Assembly (NCBI GenBank): GCA_937890875.1
Contig: CALAEB010000045.1
Coordinates: 1-5,947, forward strand
Direction: 5' to 3'
Origin: an uncultured Anaerolineaceae bacterium
GTDB taxonomy: Bacteria; Chloroflexota; Anaerolineae; Anaerolineales; Anaerolineaceae
Length of the DNA stretch: 5,947 bases
Below the pieces are notes generated by a model. It searched no databases. It was not told where the DNA came from and saw nothing but the letters and a program-made list of their open reading frames with translations. Within the stretch, counting starts at the first letter, position 1; every line of letters starts with the position of its first letter. Positions 1-5,321 of the stretch are shown here, in pieces. Made by a program: the position numbers and the translations under genes.

Positions 1-71
1 CCATAATGGCGCTGAACATCAGACTGGCCATCGCGACCGAATAGTCCTTATTCAATAAAAAGGAGAATTTT

Positions 72-737
72 ATGAATAAAAGAAGGCTTTTCTTTGTTGT
101 CGTCATGCTTGTTGTGTCCTGTCTTGCGTATACGGGCGTAACTGCCGAAGATACCACACTGCAATTTTGGACTTTTTCAGAATTTAGTTCCGGCGATTTA
201 ATTGAACAAACCAATATTGCCATTAAAGAATTCGAAGAAGAACATCCTGGCGTTAAGGTTCAAGTTACGGGAATGGGTGATGATGAGCTGTTGATGTCAT
301 TAACAACTGCCGCAATGACCGATACGATGCCGGATTTATTTGTAACCAACGCTTATGACGGTGCGCCGATAGCAAATTATGGCGGAATTACAAATATTTA
401 CGATCGATGGTATGCAGAGCCGGAAGAGTGGCGTGCGCAATTCGATCAGACCATTATCGGTTATTACACGCCTGAAGAAGGGGTATTGTACTCAATGCCA
501 TATACTGGCTGGGCTGAAGTCTTATACCGTAATCTCACAGTGTTGCAGGAAGCGGGGATTGACCCCGATCAGCCGATTAAAAATTGGGATGATTTTATCG
601 CGCAGTGCAAGCAGATATACGAAACAACAGGCGCTTATTGTACATTTAACAATACGCTGAGTTTCAATGACTTTTTATCCTGGTATGCGGTACTGCCTCT
701 CTTGAAGAAGCCGGCATTGATTTTGAAAATAATGTGA
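72..737 (+). CDS. Binding-protein N-terminal fragment with signal peptide
   Basis: This is the frame read before the shift: 221 codons, of which about the first 206 look authentic and the last 15 (after WYA) are out-of-frame residues. It has an export signal: a basic start (KRR, residues 3-5), then a hydrophobic stretch over about residues 6-15. Two processing sites are possible. VVSC at 14-17 resembles a lipobox, which would give a membrane-anchored lipoprotein, and VTA at 23-25 before Glu26 fits signal peptidase I. The mature part begins with a family-typical strand and FWTF (32-35). An amphipathic helix (about 45-58), HPGVKVQV (58-65) and MPDLF (86-90) follow, then a domain-crossing region with YTGWAEVLYRN (144-154). 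Alone it lacks the second half of the sugar cleft, so the product should not bind ligand normally. Confidence 0.75.
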   Translation: MNKRRLFFVVVMLVVSCLAYTGVTAEDTTLQFWTFSEFSSGDLIEQTNIAIKEFEEEHPGVKVQVTGMGDDELLMSLTTAAMTDTMPDLFVTNAYDGAPIANYGGITNIYDRWYAEPEEWRAQFDQTIIGYYTPEEGVLYSMPYTGWAEVLYRNLTVLQEAGIDPDQPIKNWDDFIAQCKQIYETTGAYCTFNNTLSFNDFLSWYAVLPLLKKPALILKIM

Positions 738-1339
738 CAACTTACAGCGCTGCTAAATTGGCGGAGACGACAAAATTCCTGAAAGCTATTGAGCCATATT
801 GCGCTTCAGTCGGCAACAGCGACCAGGCATCCAAAGATCTGTTTATCGGAAATCAGATGGCTTATTATGTGGATGGTCCATGGACTGATATTACATTCCG
901 GCAATCGGATCTGGACTATGATTACGCGCTGGTGCCCGGCGCGACGGAAGACGACAAAGGCGGCCGCAGCGGCTATGAATTAATGGCCGTGGGAACCGGG
1001 AAGAATGTTGATCTGGCTTATGAATTGGGGAAGAAGTTGGTTGACAGTGCGTCAATGCTGCGGTGGGCATCCGTTGACCAGCGATTCTTTGCCAATAATA
1101 TTGCGGCGCAATCGGCAATTGACAGCGGTTCAGCGATTATGGCAACGATAATGGAAGCGTCGAAATACACTTTGCCACAACAAATGCCGTATTTTAAAGA
1201 ATCCTATCCGGGTAATTTCTTTGCGCCGACATTGGAATATATTCAATCCGCAATGGAGGGCGCTGTTGATTTCGATGAAGGAGCGGAAGAAGCTATCAGC
1301 GAAATGAATGAAGTTCTTGAGGAAGAGTACGGATATTAA
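734..1339 (+). CDS. Binding-protein C-terminal fragment
   Basis: This is the rest of the binding protein in the frame after the shift. The GTG at 734 is probably just an internal valine codon of the intact gene, since no ribosome binding site precedes it and the same frame carries family-like sequence upstream (SLEEAGIDFENN, 698-733). Visible family features include an FIGNQMAYYVDGPW segment, where this family typically has a G-x-A-M-x-x-x-G-x-W motif, then YALVPGA and a helix-rich end with a very acidic C-terminus (about residues 180-201, many Glu). The GTG overlaps the upstream TGA as GTGA, so re-initiation is formally possible. Without a signal peptide the product would stay in the cytoplasm and have no transport role. 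Confidence 0.65.
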   Translation: MTTYSAAKLAETTKFLKAIEPYCASVGNSDQASKDLFIGNQMAYYVDGPWTDITFRQSDLDYDYALVPGATEDDKGGRSGYELMAVGTGKNVDLAYELGKKLVDSASMLRWASVDQRFFANNIAAQSAIDSGSAIMATIMEASKYTLPQQMPYFKESYPGNFFAPTLEYIQSAMEGAVDFDEGAEEAISEMNEVLEEEYGY

Positions 1340-1365
1340 TATTAATCTTTATTGACCGAGTGCAT

Positions 1366-1403
1366 GCATACAGAGGCTTGTCGCCCAGACGGCTTCTGTA
1401 TGC
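1366..1403. terminator. Hairpin between convergent genes, probable terminator
   Basis: The arms GCATACAGAGGC (1366-1377) and GCTTCTGTATGC (1392-1403) pair over 12 bp with one G-T wobble, enclosing a 14-base loop. The hairpin lies 27 bases after the stop of the binding-protein gene and 37 bases beyond the stop of the GntR-type gene on the other strand. The downstream T-tract is weak on the + strand (GTTGTTCC) and absent on the - strand. It is probably a terminator for the + strand gene or a two-way insulator, not a textbook strong terminator. Confidence 0.6.
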
Positions 1404-1440
1404 GTTGTTCCTTGAATCTTTCAGCGGCGATTATTCAATT

Positions 1441-2223
1441 TTAAAAAAGTTTTGTCCATTTAAACGGCGTGTATTTATCAACTTTAAAAAAGATCTCAGT
1501 TTTATCGGCAAAATAATATGAACAGTCCCCGCCGATAACCTCTCCGTGATTGCCGCGATTTACCCCCAGTATTTTTAATAAAGGCGTTTTAACCGGAACT
1601 TGCATGTATTTTGCAACTTCCCGGTTGGCAAAATCCGCGGTTAACTTCAGCGTGGCATTGATGATTCGGATATTGTGGTATGTGGTCAGGTAATGCGTAA
1701 CGGAACCTGTCCCTAATAAATTTAAATCCCATTCGATATCGATTAAGAGGTAATAATAATTCAAAGCGCAGATCTGATTATCGGCATAATATAGCCGCTT
1801 CAGGATGGAAATTTTTTTATTGGCGTCAATGTGGAGCTGGTTTTGGACTTCGATCGATGGGTAATCGATCGTGAGCAGCAATATTTCTGCGCGGGGTTTT
1901 TTCCCGCAGGATTCGATCATGGTTGTAAGCGGAATCCATCCGTAATTGATCTTTGATGAATTCTTGGCGTCCGGGGTGACAAAGGTTCCAATTGCTTTTT
2001 TTCTGAAAATGATGTTATCTTTTTCCAATTTGCTCATCGCGCGTCTGACAGCCACACGGCTGATATGGAACCGATCGCAGAATTGTTTTTCTGTGGGCAG
2101 AATGTCGCCTGATTGAAGTACGCCCGTTTCAATTAAGTTGAGGATTTCAAAATATAACTGAAAGAATACCGGAACAGGGCTAAAAAAATCAATCGTAATC
2201 TGTTCAAGGATTTCGTTGGTCAC
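1441..2223 (-). CDS. GntR/HutC-family transcriptional regulator with UTRA domain
   Basis: A cytoplasmic DNA-binding repressor of 260 residues, slightly longer than the usual 235-250 for the HutC subfamily. The winged helix-turn-helix spans about residues 16-83: a first helix over 20-34, the LPTEKQFCDRFHISRVAVRRAM block at 42-63, and the wing ending in the classic GTFV (79-82). The C-terminal half (about 98-250) reads as a UTRA ligand-binding domain, with a hydrophobic strand LLLTIDYP, the LKRLYYADNQICALNYYYL stretch and a final CSYYFADKTEIFFKV strand pair. In this subfamily the UTRA domain usually senses a sugar phosphate, amino sugar or related small molecule; the ligand here cannot be read off. 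The start is a GTG preceded by AAAGG about 6 bases upstream. It is convergent with the broken binding-protein gene and may once have controlled that transporter, but no shared operator is visible. A candidate self-operator lies just upstream. Confidence 0.9.
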   Translation of the reverse strand: MTNEILEQITIDFFSPVPVFFQLYFEILNLIETGVLQSGDILPTEKQFCDRFHISRVAVRRAMSKLEKDNIIFRKKAIGTFVTPDAKNSSKINYGWIPLTTMIESCGKKPRAEILLLTIDYPSIEVQNQLHIDANKKISILKRLYYADNQICALNYYYLLIDIEWDLNLLGTGSVTHYLTTYHNIRIINATLKLTADFANREVAKYMQVPVKTPLLKILGVNRGNHGEVIGGDCSYYFADKTEIFFKVDKYTPFKWTKLF

Positions 2224-2241
2224 GCTATGCCTTTATCTGTC

Positions 2242-2259
2242 AATATACCAATGTATATT
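2242..2259. promoter_or_regulatory. Candidate operator of the GntR-type gene
   Basis: A perfect inverted repeat, AATATAC-CAAT-GTATATT (7-bp arms, 4-base spacer), lies 19 bases before the GTG start. It abuts the predicted -10 and would cover the transcription start. Its inner TAC..GTA halves resemble the GT/AC-type palindromes bound by GntR-family repressors, so autorepression is the natural reading. No second copy was found in the window. Confidence 0.55.
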
Positions 2260-2287
2260 TTTTATGTTTTCTTTTATTTTAATTCAA
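2259..2287 (-). promoter_or_regulatory. Predicted promoter of the GntR-type gene
   Basis: On the - strand TTGAAT (2287-2282) is followed after exactly 17 bases by TAAAAA (2264-2259), giving a plausible sigma-70-type -35/-10 pair. Transcription would begin near 2252, inside the inverted repeat. The -10 is a modest match in very AT-rich DNA, so the exact boxes are uncertain. Confidence 0.4.
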
Positions 2288-2300
2288 TTATAAATGAATT
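2281..2300. repeat. 20-bp near-perfect palindrome upstream of the GntR-type gene
   Basis: AATTCA (2281-2286) and TGAATT (2295-2300) are perfect 6-bp inverted arms. The 8 bases between them are also symmetric except for one pair, so 18 of 20 positions match the reverse complement. It overlaps the predicted -35 of the GntR-type gene and could be a second operator. AT-rich composition makes chance symmetry a real alternative. Confidence 0.4.
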
Positions 2301-2399
2301 TTGTCAGGTATTGCCCCGCTGTTTAATGTTCTCTCTGACCGAATGATATCTTGCCGGTTTTTTCTGACTGAGAAATTGCCGATAACCTGTAACCTGTCG

Positions 2400-3362
2400 T
2401 TATTGTTCAGCTAACAGGCGCTGTGCGGTGAATTGGTCTGTGATCAGCGTATTGATCAATTTTCCGCGCAGCGATCCGAGAATCGCCCGAAACTTTCGCT
2501 TACCCCCGGCAATGCCGATGGCCCGTTCCACCTGCTTCAACTGAGATAGCTCCATGGAAATCACATGGCTGGTGAGCAGCTTCTCATCAGTTTCACGGCC
2601 GTTTTGGTCAAAAAATCGCAGCAGAATATCTCCGACCGCACCATTTTTTTCGAGAATGCGAAAGTCTTTGTTCGATAAAACATTTCCGCTGGCGGCGAGC
2701 AAGCGGGACGGGCTGATTGCTCCGATTCCCACAAGCGCTGTGTTCACGTGCTGGAACATGGCGAACACATCACTGATCGATTTATCCTGAAGGATCGTTT
2801 TATAAAGCTCATCGGACTTGATAACGCCCGGCAGCGGAAGAAAATATGCGGTTCCGTTGACCAGCGACGCTAGATGGCTGGCCAGATAAGCCGATTGATC
2901 CTGGGCCGAAGCATTGCCGAGTCCTCCCAGGATTTGCACCACTTTAATATCGCTCTTTCGGGAAAGCGGGGACATAGCGTTGACAGTTGACAGGAGCAAC
3001 GAACTCCAGGAAGAAAGGCCGATAACATCTTTCGGACGGATTATATTTTCCAGGTAACTTGCCGCACAGGCGCCGATTTCTCTCGTCATGCTTGGGCTTT
3101 CTTCATCTGACGCACAATCGGCGATTACCACGTCCTTCATGCCGAATTTTTGAACAAGCTGTTCTTCCATTTCCGTGTAAACGCCTCTGGGAACATTGAC
3201 GACCACTTTGACGATTCCTTCTTTTTCTCCCAACGTTAATAGGCGGGAAATGGCAGCTTGGGAGATGCCCAGTTGTTCGGCGATGTCATTTTGCTTGATA
3301 TGGTTTTCATAATAAAGTTTTGCGACGCGGGCAATTAAACGAAGATCATCTTTTTTTCTCAT
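2400..3362 (-). CDS. SorC/DeoR-type sugar-binding transcriptional regulator
   Basis: A 320-residue cytoplasmic regulator of normal length for the SorC family. The N-terminus holds a helix-turn-helix (about residues 8-53): RLIARVAKLYYENHIKQND leads into IAEQLGISQAAISRLL (27-42), the family signature. The rest (about 60-317) is the sugar-binding domain, which has the fold of phosphosugar isomerases. Its recognisable stations are VVQILGGLG (141-149), LPLPGV (175-180), ALVGIGA (209-215), GAVGDILLRFFD (241-252) and the closing AIGIAGGKRK...AILGSLRGKLINTLITD (281-309). Members bind a phosphorylated sugar that releases DNA. The start ATG has AAGGA about 7 bases upstream. The gene is divergent from the transketolase-kinase operon, and the gap carries two mirror-image operator-like elements. 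It is therefore probably the local regulator of both itself and that operon, sensing an intermediate made by the kinase or transketolase (inference). Confidence 0.92.
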   Translation of the reverse strand: MRKKDDLRLIARVAKLYYENHIKQNDIAEQLGISQAAISRLLTLGEKEGIVKVVVNVPRGVYTEMEEQLVQKFGMKDVVIADCASDEESPSMTREIGACAASYLENIIRPKDVIGLSSWSSLLLSTVNAMSPLSRKSDIKVVQILGGLGNASAQDQSAYLASHLASLVNGTAYFLPLPGVIKSDELYKTILQDKSISDVFAMFQHVNTALVGIGAISPSRLLAASGNVLSNKDFRILEKNGAVGDILLRFFDQNGRETDEKLLTSHVISMELSQLKQVERAIGIAGGKRKFRAILGSLRGKLINTLITDQFTAQRLLAEQ

Positions 3363-3417
3363 GGGTTTCCTTATCGTTGGCGCAGGTAGTGATATTCGTC
3401 ACGATTTTGTAATTTTT

Positions 3418-3451
3418 CTGAATATATATTCAAAATTGATAAAATATTCAA
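3418..3451 (-). promoter_or_regulatory. Operator-like element facing the SorC-type gene
   Basis: Read on the - strand, the element is TTGAAT (3451-3446), 12 bases, TTGAAT (3433-3428), 4 bases, ATTCAG (3423-3418). That is a half-site followed by an inverted repeat, with the two TTGAAT copies 18 bp apart. Its core is the perfect 14-bp palindrome TGAATATATATTCA at 3419-3432. The same architecture recurs in mirror orientation at 3483-3516. A palindrome plus an extra half-site recalls what I remember of the Bacillus DeoR operator. Confidence 0.65.
3423..3451 (-). promoter_or_regulatory. Predicted promoter of the SorC-type gene
   Basis: TTGAAT (3451-3446) as -35, exactly 17 bases, then TATATA (3428-3423) as -10, on the - strand. 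The start of transcription would be near 3415, leaving a leader of about 50 bases. The -35 is itself the outer half-site and the -10 lies inside the palindrome, so a bound regulator would block RNA polymerase directly. Confidence 0.6.
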
Positions 3452-3482
3452 TCTCTTTGCGATAAGATAAATATCAACAGGG

Positions 3483-3513
3483 TTGAATATAAATATGTAT
3501 TTGAATTTTTATT
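3483..3513 (+). promoter_or_regulatory. Possible promoter of the transketolase-kinase operon
   Basis: TTGAAT (3483-3488) could be a -35, with a weak -10 such as TTTTAT (3507-3512, 18-base spacing) or TTTATT (3508-3513, 19). The boxes fit the position of the operator and would leave a leader of about 20 bases. The -10 is poor, so an activator or a different start is possible. Confidence 0.3.
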
Positions 3514-3516
3514 CAA
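3483..3516 (+). promoter_or_regulatory. Operator-like element facing the transketolase operon
   Basis: The element is TTGAAT (3483-3488), 12 bases, TTGAAT (3501-3506), TTTT, ATTCAA (3511-3516). It contains a perfect 6-bp inverted repeat plus an upstream half-site in the same 18-bp phase as the element at 3418-3451, but pointing the other way. It ends 24 bases before the transketolase start codon, where bound protein would interfere with transcription initiation. Confidence 0.65.
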
Positions 3517-3540
3517 GAATATTACCATAAAAGGCTGGAC

Positions 3541-4368
3541 ATGAATAACAAAGCGTTAAAAGAAAAATCGATTTTATATCGTGAATTGACACTTGAGATT
3601 ATAACAGCAGCAAATGCCGGTCATACAGGAGGCGACTTATCCTGTATTGATATTTTAAACGTCCTTTATAACCGGATTATGAACATTGCGCCTGACCGGC
3701 TGAATGATCCGGACCGGGATCGTTATGTTCAGTCAAAAGGGCATGCGGCAGAGGCTTTATACGCGGTATTAACTGAGCGTGGTTTTATGCCGAAAGAATG
3801 GGCGCTGCAAGTTGGAAAATATCTTTCTCCGGTTACGGGTCATCCTACGCGGAATGTACCGGGCGTGGAGCAAAACACAGGCGCTTTGGGCCATGGGCTG
3901 CCCGTGGCGGTTGGGATGGCAGTTGCGGGAAAATTGGATGGAAAATCGTACCGCGTTTTTTGTCTGATGGGGGATGGTGAACTGGCAGAAGGATCCATCT
4001 GGGAAGCCTCGATGGCTGCCGGAAATTACAAACTGGATAACCTGATTGCAATTGTAGACCGGAATGGCTTGCAGATCAGCGGCGGGACAGAAGAGGTTAT
4101 GTCTCTGGAACCGCTTCAGGCAAAATTTGAGGCTTTTGGCTTCAGCGTCAGCGAAGTCGACGGGAATGATCTGGAGGCATTGACTACTGTGCTGCAATCG
4201 GTTCCGTTTGAAAGGGGGAAGCCAAGTCTGATCCTGGCCAAAACGATTAAAGGGAAAGGGATCAGTTATATGGAGAACCAGGCAAACTGGCATCATAAGG
4301 TGCCGTCTGTGGATCAGCTGCATACAGCCCATGAGGAACTGCAGGCCGAAAGAGAGGCTCTTGCATGA
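3541..4368 (+). CDS. Transketolase, N-terminal (thiamine-diphosphate pyrophosphate-binding) subunit
   Basis: The 275-residue PP-domain half of a two-subunit transketolase, the enzyme that moves two-carbon ketol units between ketose and aldose phosphates in the cytoplasm. Length and motifs are typical for a split subunit: GHTGGDLS (27-34), SKGHAAEALYA (65-75), GHP (100-102), GALGHGLPVAVGMA (114-127), the diphosphate/metal motif GDGELAEGSIWEA (144-156) continuing to IVDRNGLQISG (171-181), and IKGKGISYMENQ (236-247) before WHH (250-252). Histidines at 28, 68, 101 and 118 lie in the conserved active-site motifs. AAAAGG (3529-3534) is 6 bases before the ATG. It is the first gene of the operon and its stop overlaps the start of the partner subunit. 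Donor and acceptor cannot be fixed from sequence; general pentose-phosphate transketolase and a specialised one, such as the apulose-4-phosphate type, are both possible. Confidence 0.93.
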   Translation: MNNKALKEKSILYRELTLEIITAANAGHTGGDLSCIDILNVLYNRIMNIAPDRLNDPDRDRYVQSKGHAAEALYAVLTERGFMPKEWALQVGKYLSPVTGHPTRNVPGVEQNTGALGHGLPVAVGMAVAGKLDGKSYRVFCLMGDGELAEGSIWEASMAAGNYKLDNLIAIVDRNGLQISGGTEEVMSLEPLQAKFEAFGFSVSEVDGNDLEALTTVLQSVPFERGKPSLILAKTIKGKGISYMENQANWHHKVPSVDQLHTAHEELQAEREALA

Positions 4369-5312
4369 ATCATATTCTGGAAAATGGTCTTCCTAATTTA
4401 GATCATATGGCAAGCGTATTGACCCAGCGGGCTGCGGATGATCCGGATCTGCTGATTGTGACCAGCGACTCACGCGGTTCGGGCAGAGTAACCGGCTTTT
4501 GTCAGAAATTTCCCCGGCAGGTGGTAGAAATCGGGATTGCCGAACAGAATTCGGTCAGCATCTCAGCGGGATTGGCTTCCTGCGGGAAAAAAGTGTTCAC
4601 AATTTCCCCGGGGAGTTTTTTATCCTCCCGCGCGTTTGAGCAGGTAAAAAATGACGTGGCTTATTCACAGAATCCGGTGGCACTGATCGCCATCAGTTCA
4701 GGTGTCAGTTACGGCGGATTGGGGGCTACCCATCATTCTGTTCATGATATTGCCGCGCTGATGGCTGTTCCGGATCTGGACTTAATCATTCCGGCGGATA
4801 ATTTTGAGACAGCGGCTGCGTTGGATTCTTATCTTGAGAACCCGCGGCCGGTGTATATCCGTTTCGGGAAAAAAGCGATGCCGTTATTTTATACGGATCA
4901 CGCAAAAATCGAAATCGGAAAAGCCAGTGTCTTAAAACAGGGCAATGATCTGCTGATTATCGCAACGGGAGAAGGTTTACTCCCGGCGTATGAAGCGGCG
5001 GAAGAATTGGAGAATTCCGGCATTCGCTGCAGCCTGGTCAGTCTGCATACCTTGCGTCCTTTTGACAAGGAAACCATCCTGACCCTGGCAGCCCAGTCAA
5101 AAGCCGTGGTTACTGTGGAAGAACATTCTGTCAACGGCGGTCTGGGCAGTCTGGTTGCCGGCTTATTGATGCAGCAGCGTCTTTTCCGCCCGCTGAAAAT
5201 TGTCGCCTTTCCGAATGAGGAATTGGTCACCGGTACGCAACAGGATTTGTTTGAACATTACGGCATCTCAAAATCCGGGATTTTTCAGGCCGCAAATGCG
5301 TTGCTGCGTTAG
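4365..5312 (+). CDS. Transketolase, C-terminal (pyrimidine-binding) subunit
   Basis: The 315-residue partner carrying the Pyr domain (about residues 10-175) and the C-terminal transketolase domain (about 185-310). The catalytic glutamate that activates thiamine is Glu60 in GIAEQN (57-62). Other signatures are TSDSRGSGR (33-41), FEQVKNDVAYSQNPV (91-105), GLGATHHSVHD (118-128), IIPADNFET (141-149), VYIRFGKK (163-170) and VTVEEHSVNGGLGS (249-262). The active site forms only with the N-terminal subunit, probably as a heterotetramer. The start ATG overlaps the upstream TGA as ATGA, with GAGAGG (4352-4357) 7 bases ahead, so translation is coupled and stoichiometry is balanced. 1-deoxyxylulose-5-phosphate synthase and pyruvate dehydrogenase E1 share the fold, but the split lengths and motifs favour transketolase. 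The kinase follows 9 bases after the stop. Confidence 0.92.
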   Translation: MNHILENGLPNLDHMASVLTQRAADDPDLLIVTSDSRGSGRVTGFCQKFPRQVVEIGIAEQNSVSISAGLASCGKKVFTISPGSFLSSRAFEQVKNDVAYSQNPVALIAISSGVSYGGLGATHHSVHDIAALMAVPDLDLIIPADNFETAAALDSYLENPRPVYIRFGKKAMPLFYTDHAKIEIGKASVLKQGNDLLIIATGEGLLPAYEAAEELENSGIRCSLVSLHTLRPFDKETILTLAAQSKAVVTVEEHSVNGGLGSLVAGLLMQQRLFRPLKIVAFPNEELVTGTQQDLFEHYGISKSGIFQAANALLR

Positions 5313-5321
5313 GGAGCAAAA

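Larger units (their letters stand above)
72..1339 (+). pseudogene. ABC transporter sugar-binding protein (UgpB/MalE-type), frameshifted
   Basis: The gene would encode the extracytoplasmic solute-binding protein of a carbohydrate ABC importer, which captures a sugar or glycoside and delivers it to membrane permeases. It is split into two overlapping frames. The first runs from the ATG at 72 to a TGA at 735-737 and the second is open from 671 to the TAA ending at 1339. The two halves are consecutive parts of one protein. The span is one base short of a multiple of three, and restoring one base gives 422 residues, a usual length for this family. The best junction is residue 206 (WYA) followed by GTASLEEAGIDFENN. 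A ribosome binding site AAGGAG (60-65) sits 6 bases before the start. No permease genes follow: a hairpin and a convergent regulator come next. A sequencing or assembly error is as possible as a true mutation. Confidence 0.85.

Noticed and set aside
1..44. Possible end of an upstream + strand gene (frame ending TAG at 42-44, ...MALNIRLAIATE) or a - strand reading ...NKDYSVAMASLMFSAIM resembling a permease helix.
   Set aside because: Only 44 bases are available. The - strand reading would have to continue through the binding-protein ribosome binding site and signal peptide, so neither can be supported.
671..703. Programmed -1 ribosomal frameshift joining the two halves of the binding protein.
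   Set aside because: No canonical slippery heptamer is present (C-TTT-TTA at 671-677 has the wrong first base), and this family has no known need for frameshifting.
734..737. GTGA overlap as a genuine coupled start for a separate C-terminal protein.
   Set aside because: There is no ribosome binding site, and authentic family sequence continues upstream in the same frame, so the overlap looks like coincidence after the frameshift.
1412..1438. TTGAAT-N15-ATTCAA near the end of the GntR-type gene as a further SorC-type operator.
   Set aside because: The spacing does not match the other elements, and the site lies between convergent gene ends with no promoter to control.
2383..2396. Tandem TAACCTG-TAACCTG just after the SorC-type stop codon.
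   Set aside because: Two 7-bp units are too short and isolated to call a repeat array or an attachment site.
2303..2399. Terminator after the SorC-type gene.
   Set aside because: Only a 5-bp stem (TTTCT/AGAAA) was found on the - strand, with no following T-run, so read-through into the GntR-type gene cannot be excluded.
3769..4332. Long - strand open frame inside the transketolase N-terminal gene, and similar frames at 4898-5230 and 5415-5675.
   Set aside because: They lie opposite well-supported coding sequence, have no recognisable domains, and show Pro/Arg/His/Ser-rich composition typical of antisense shadows.
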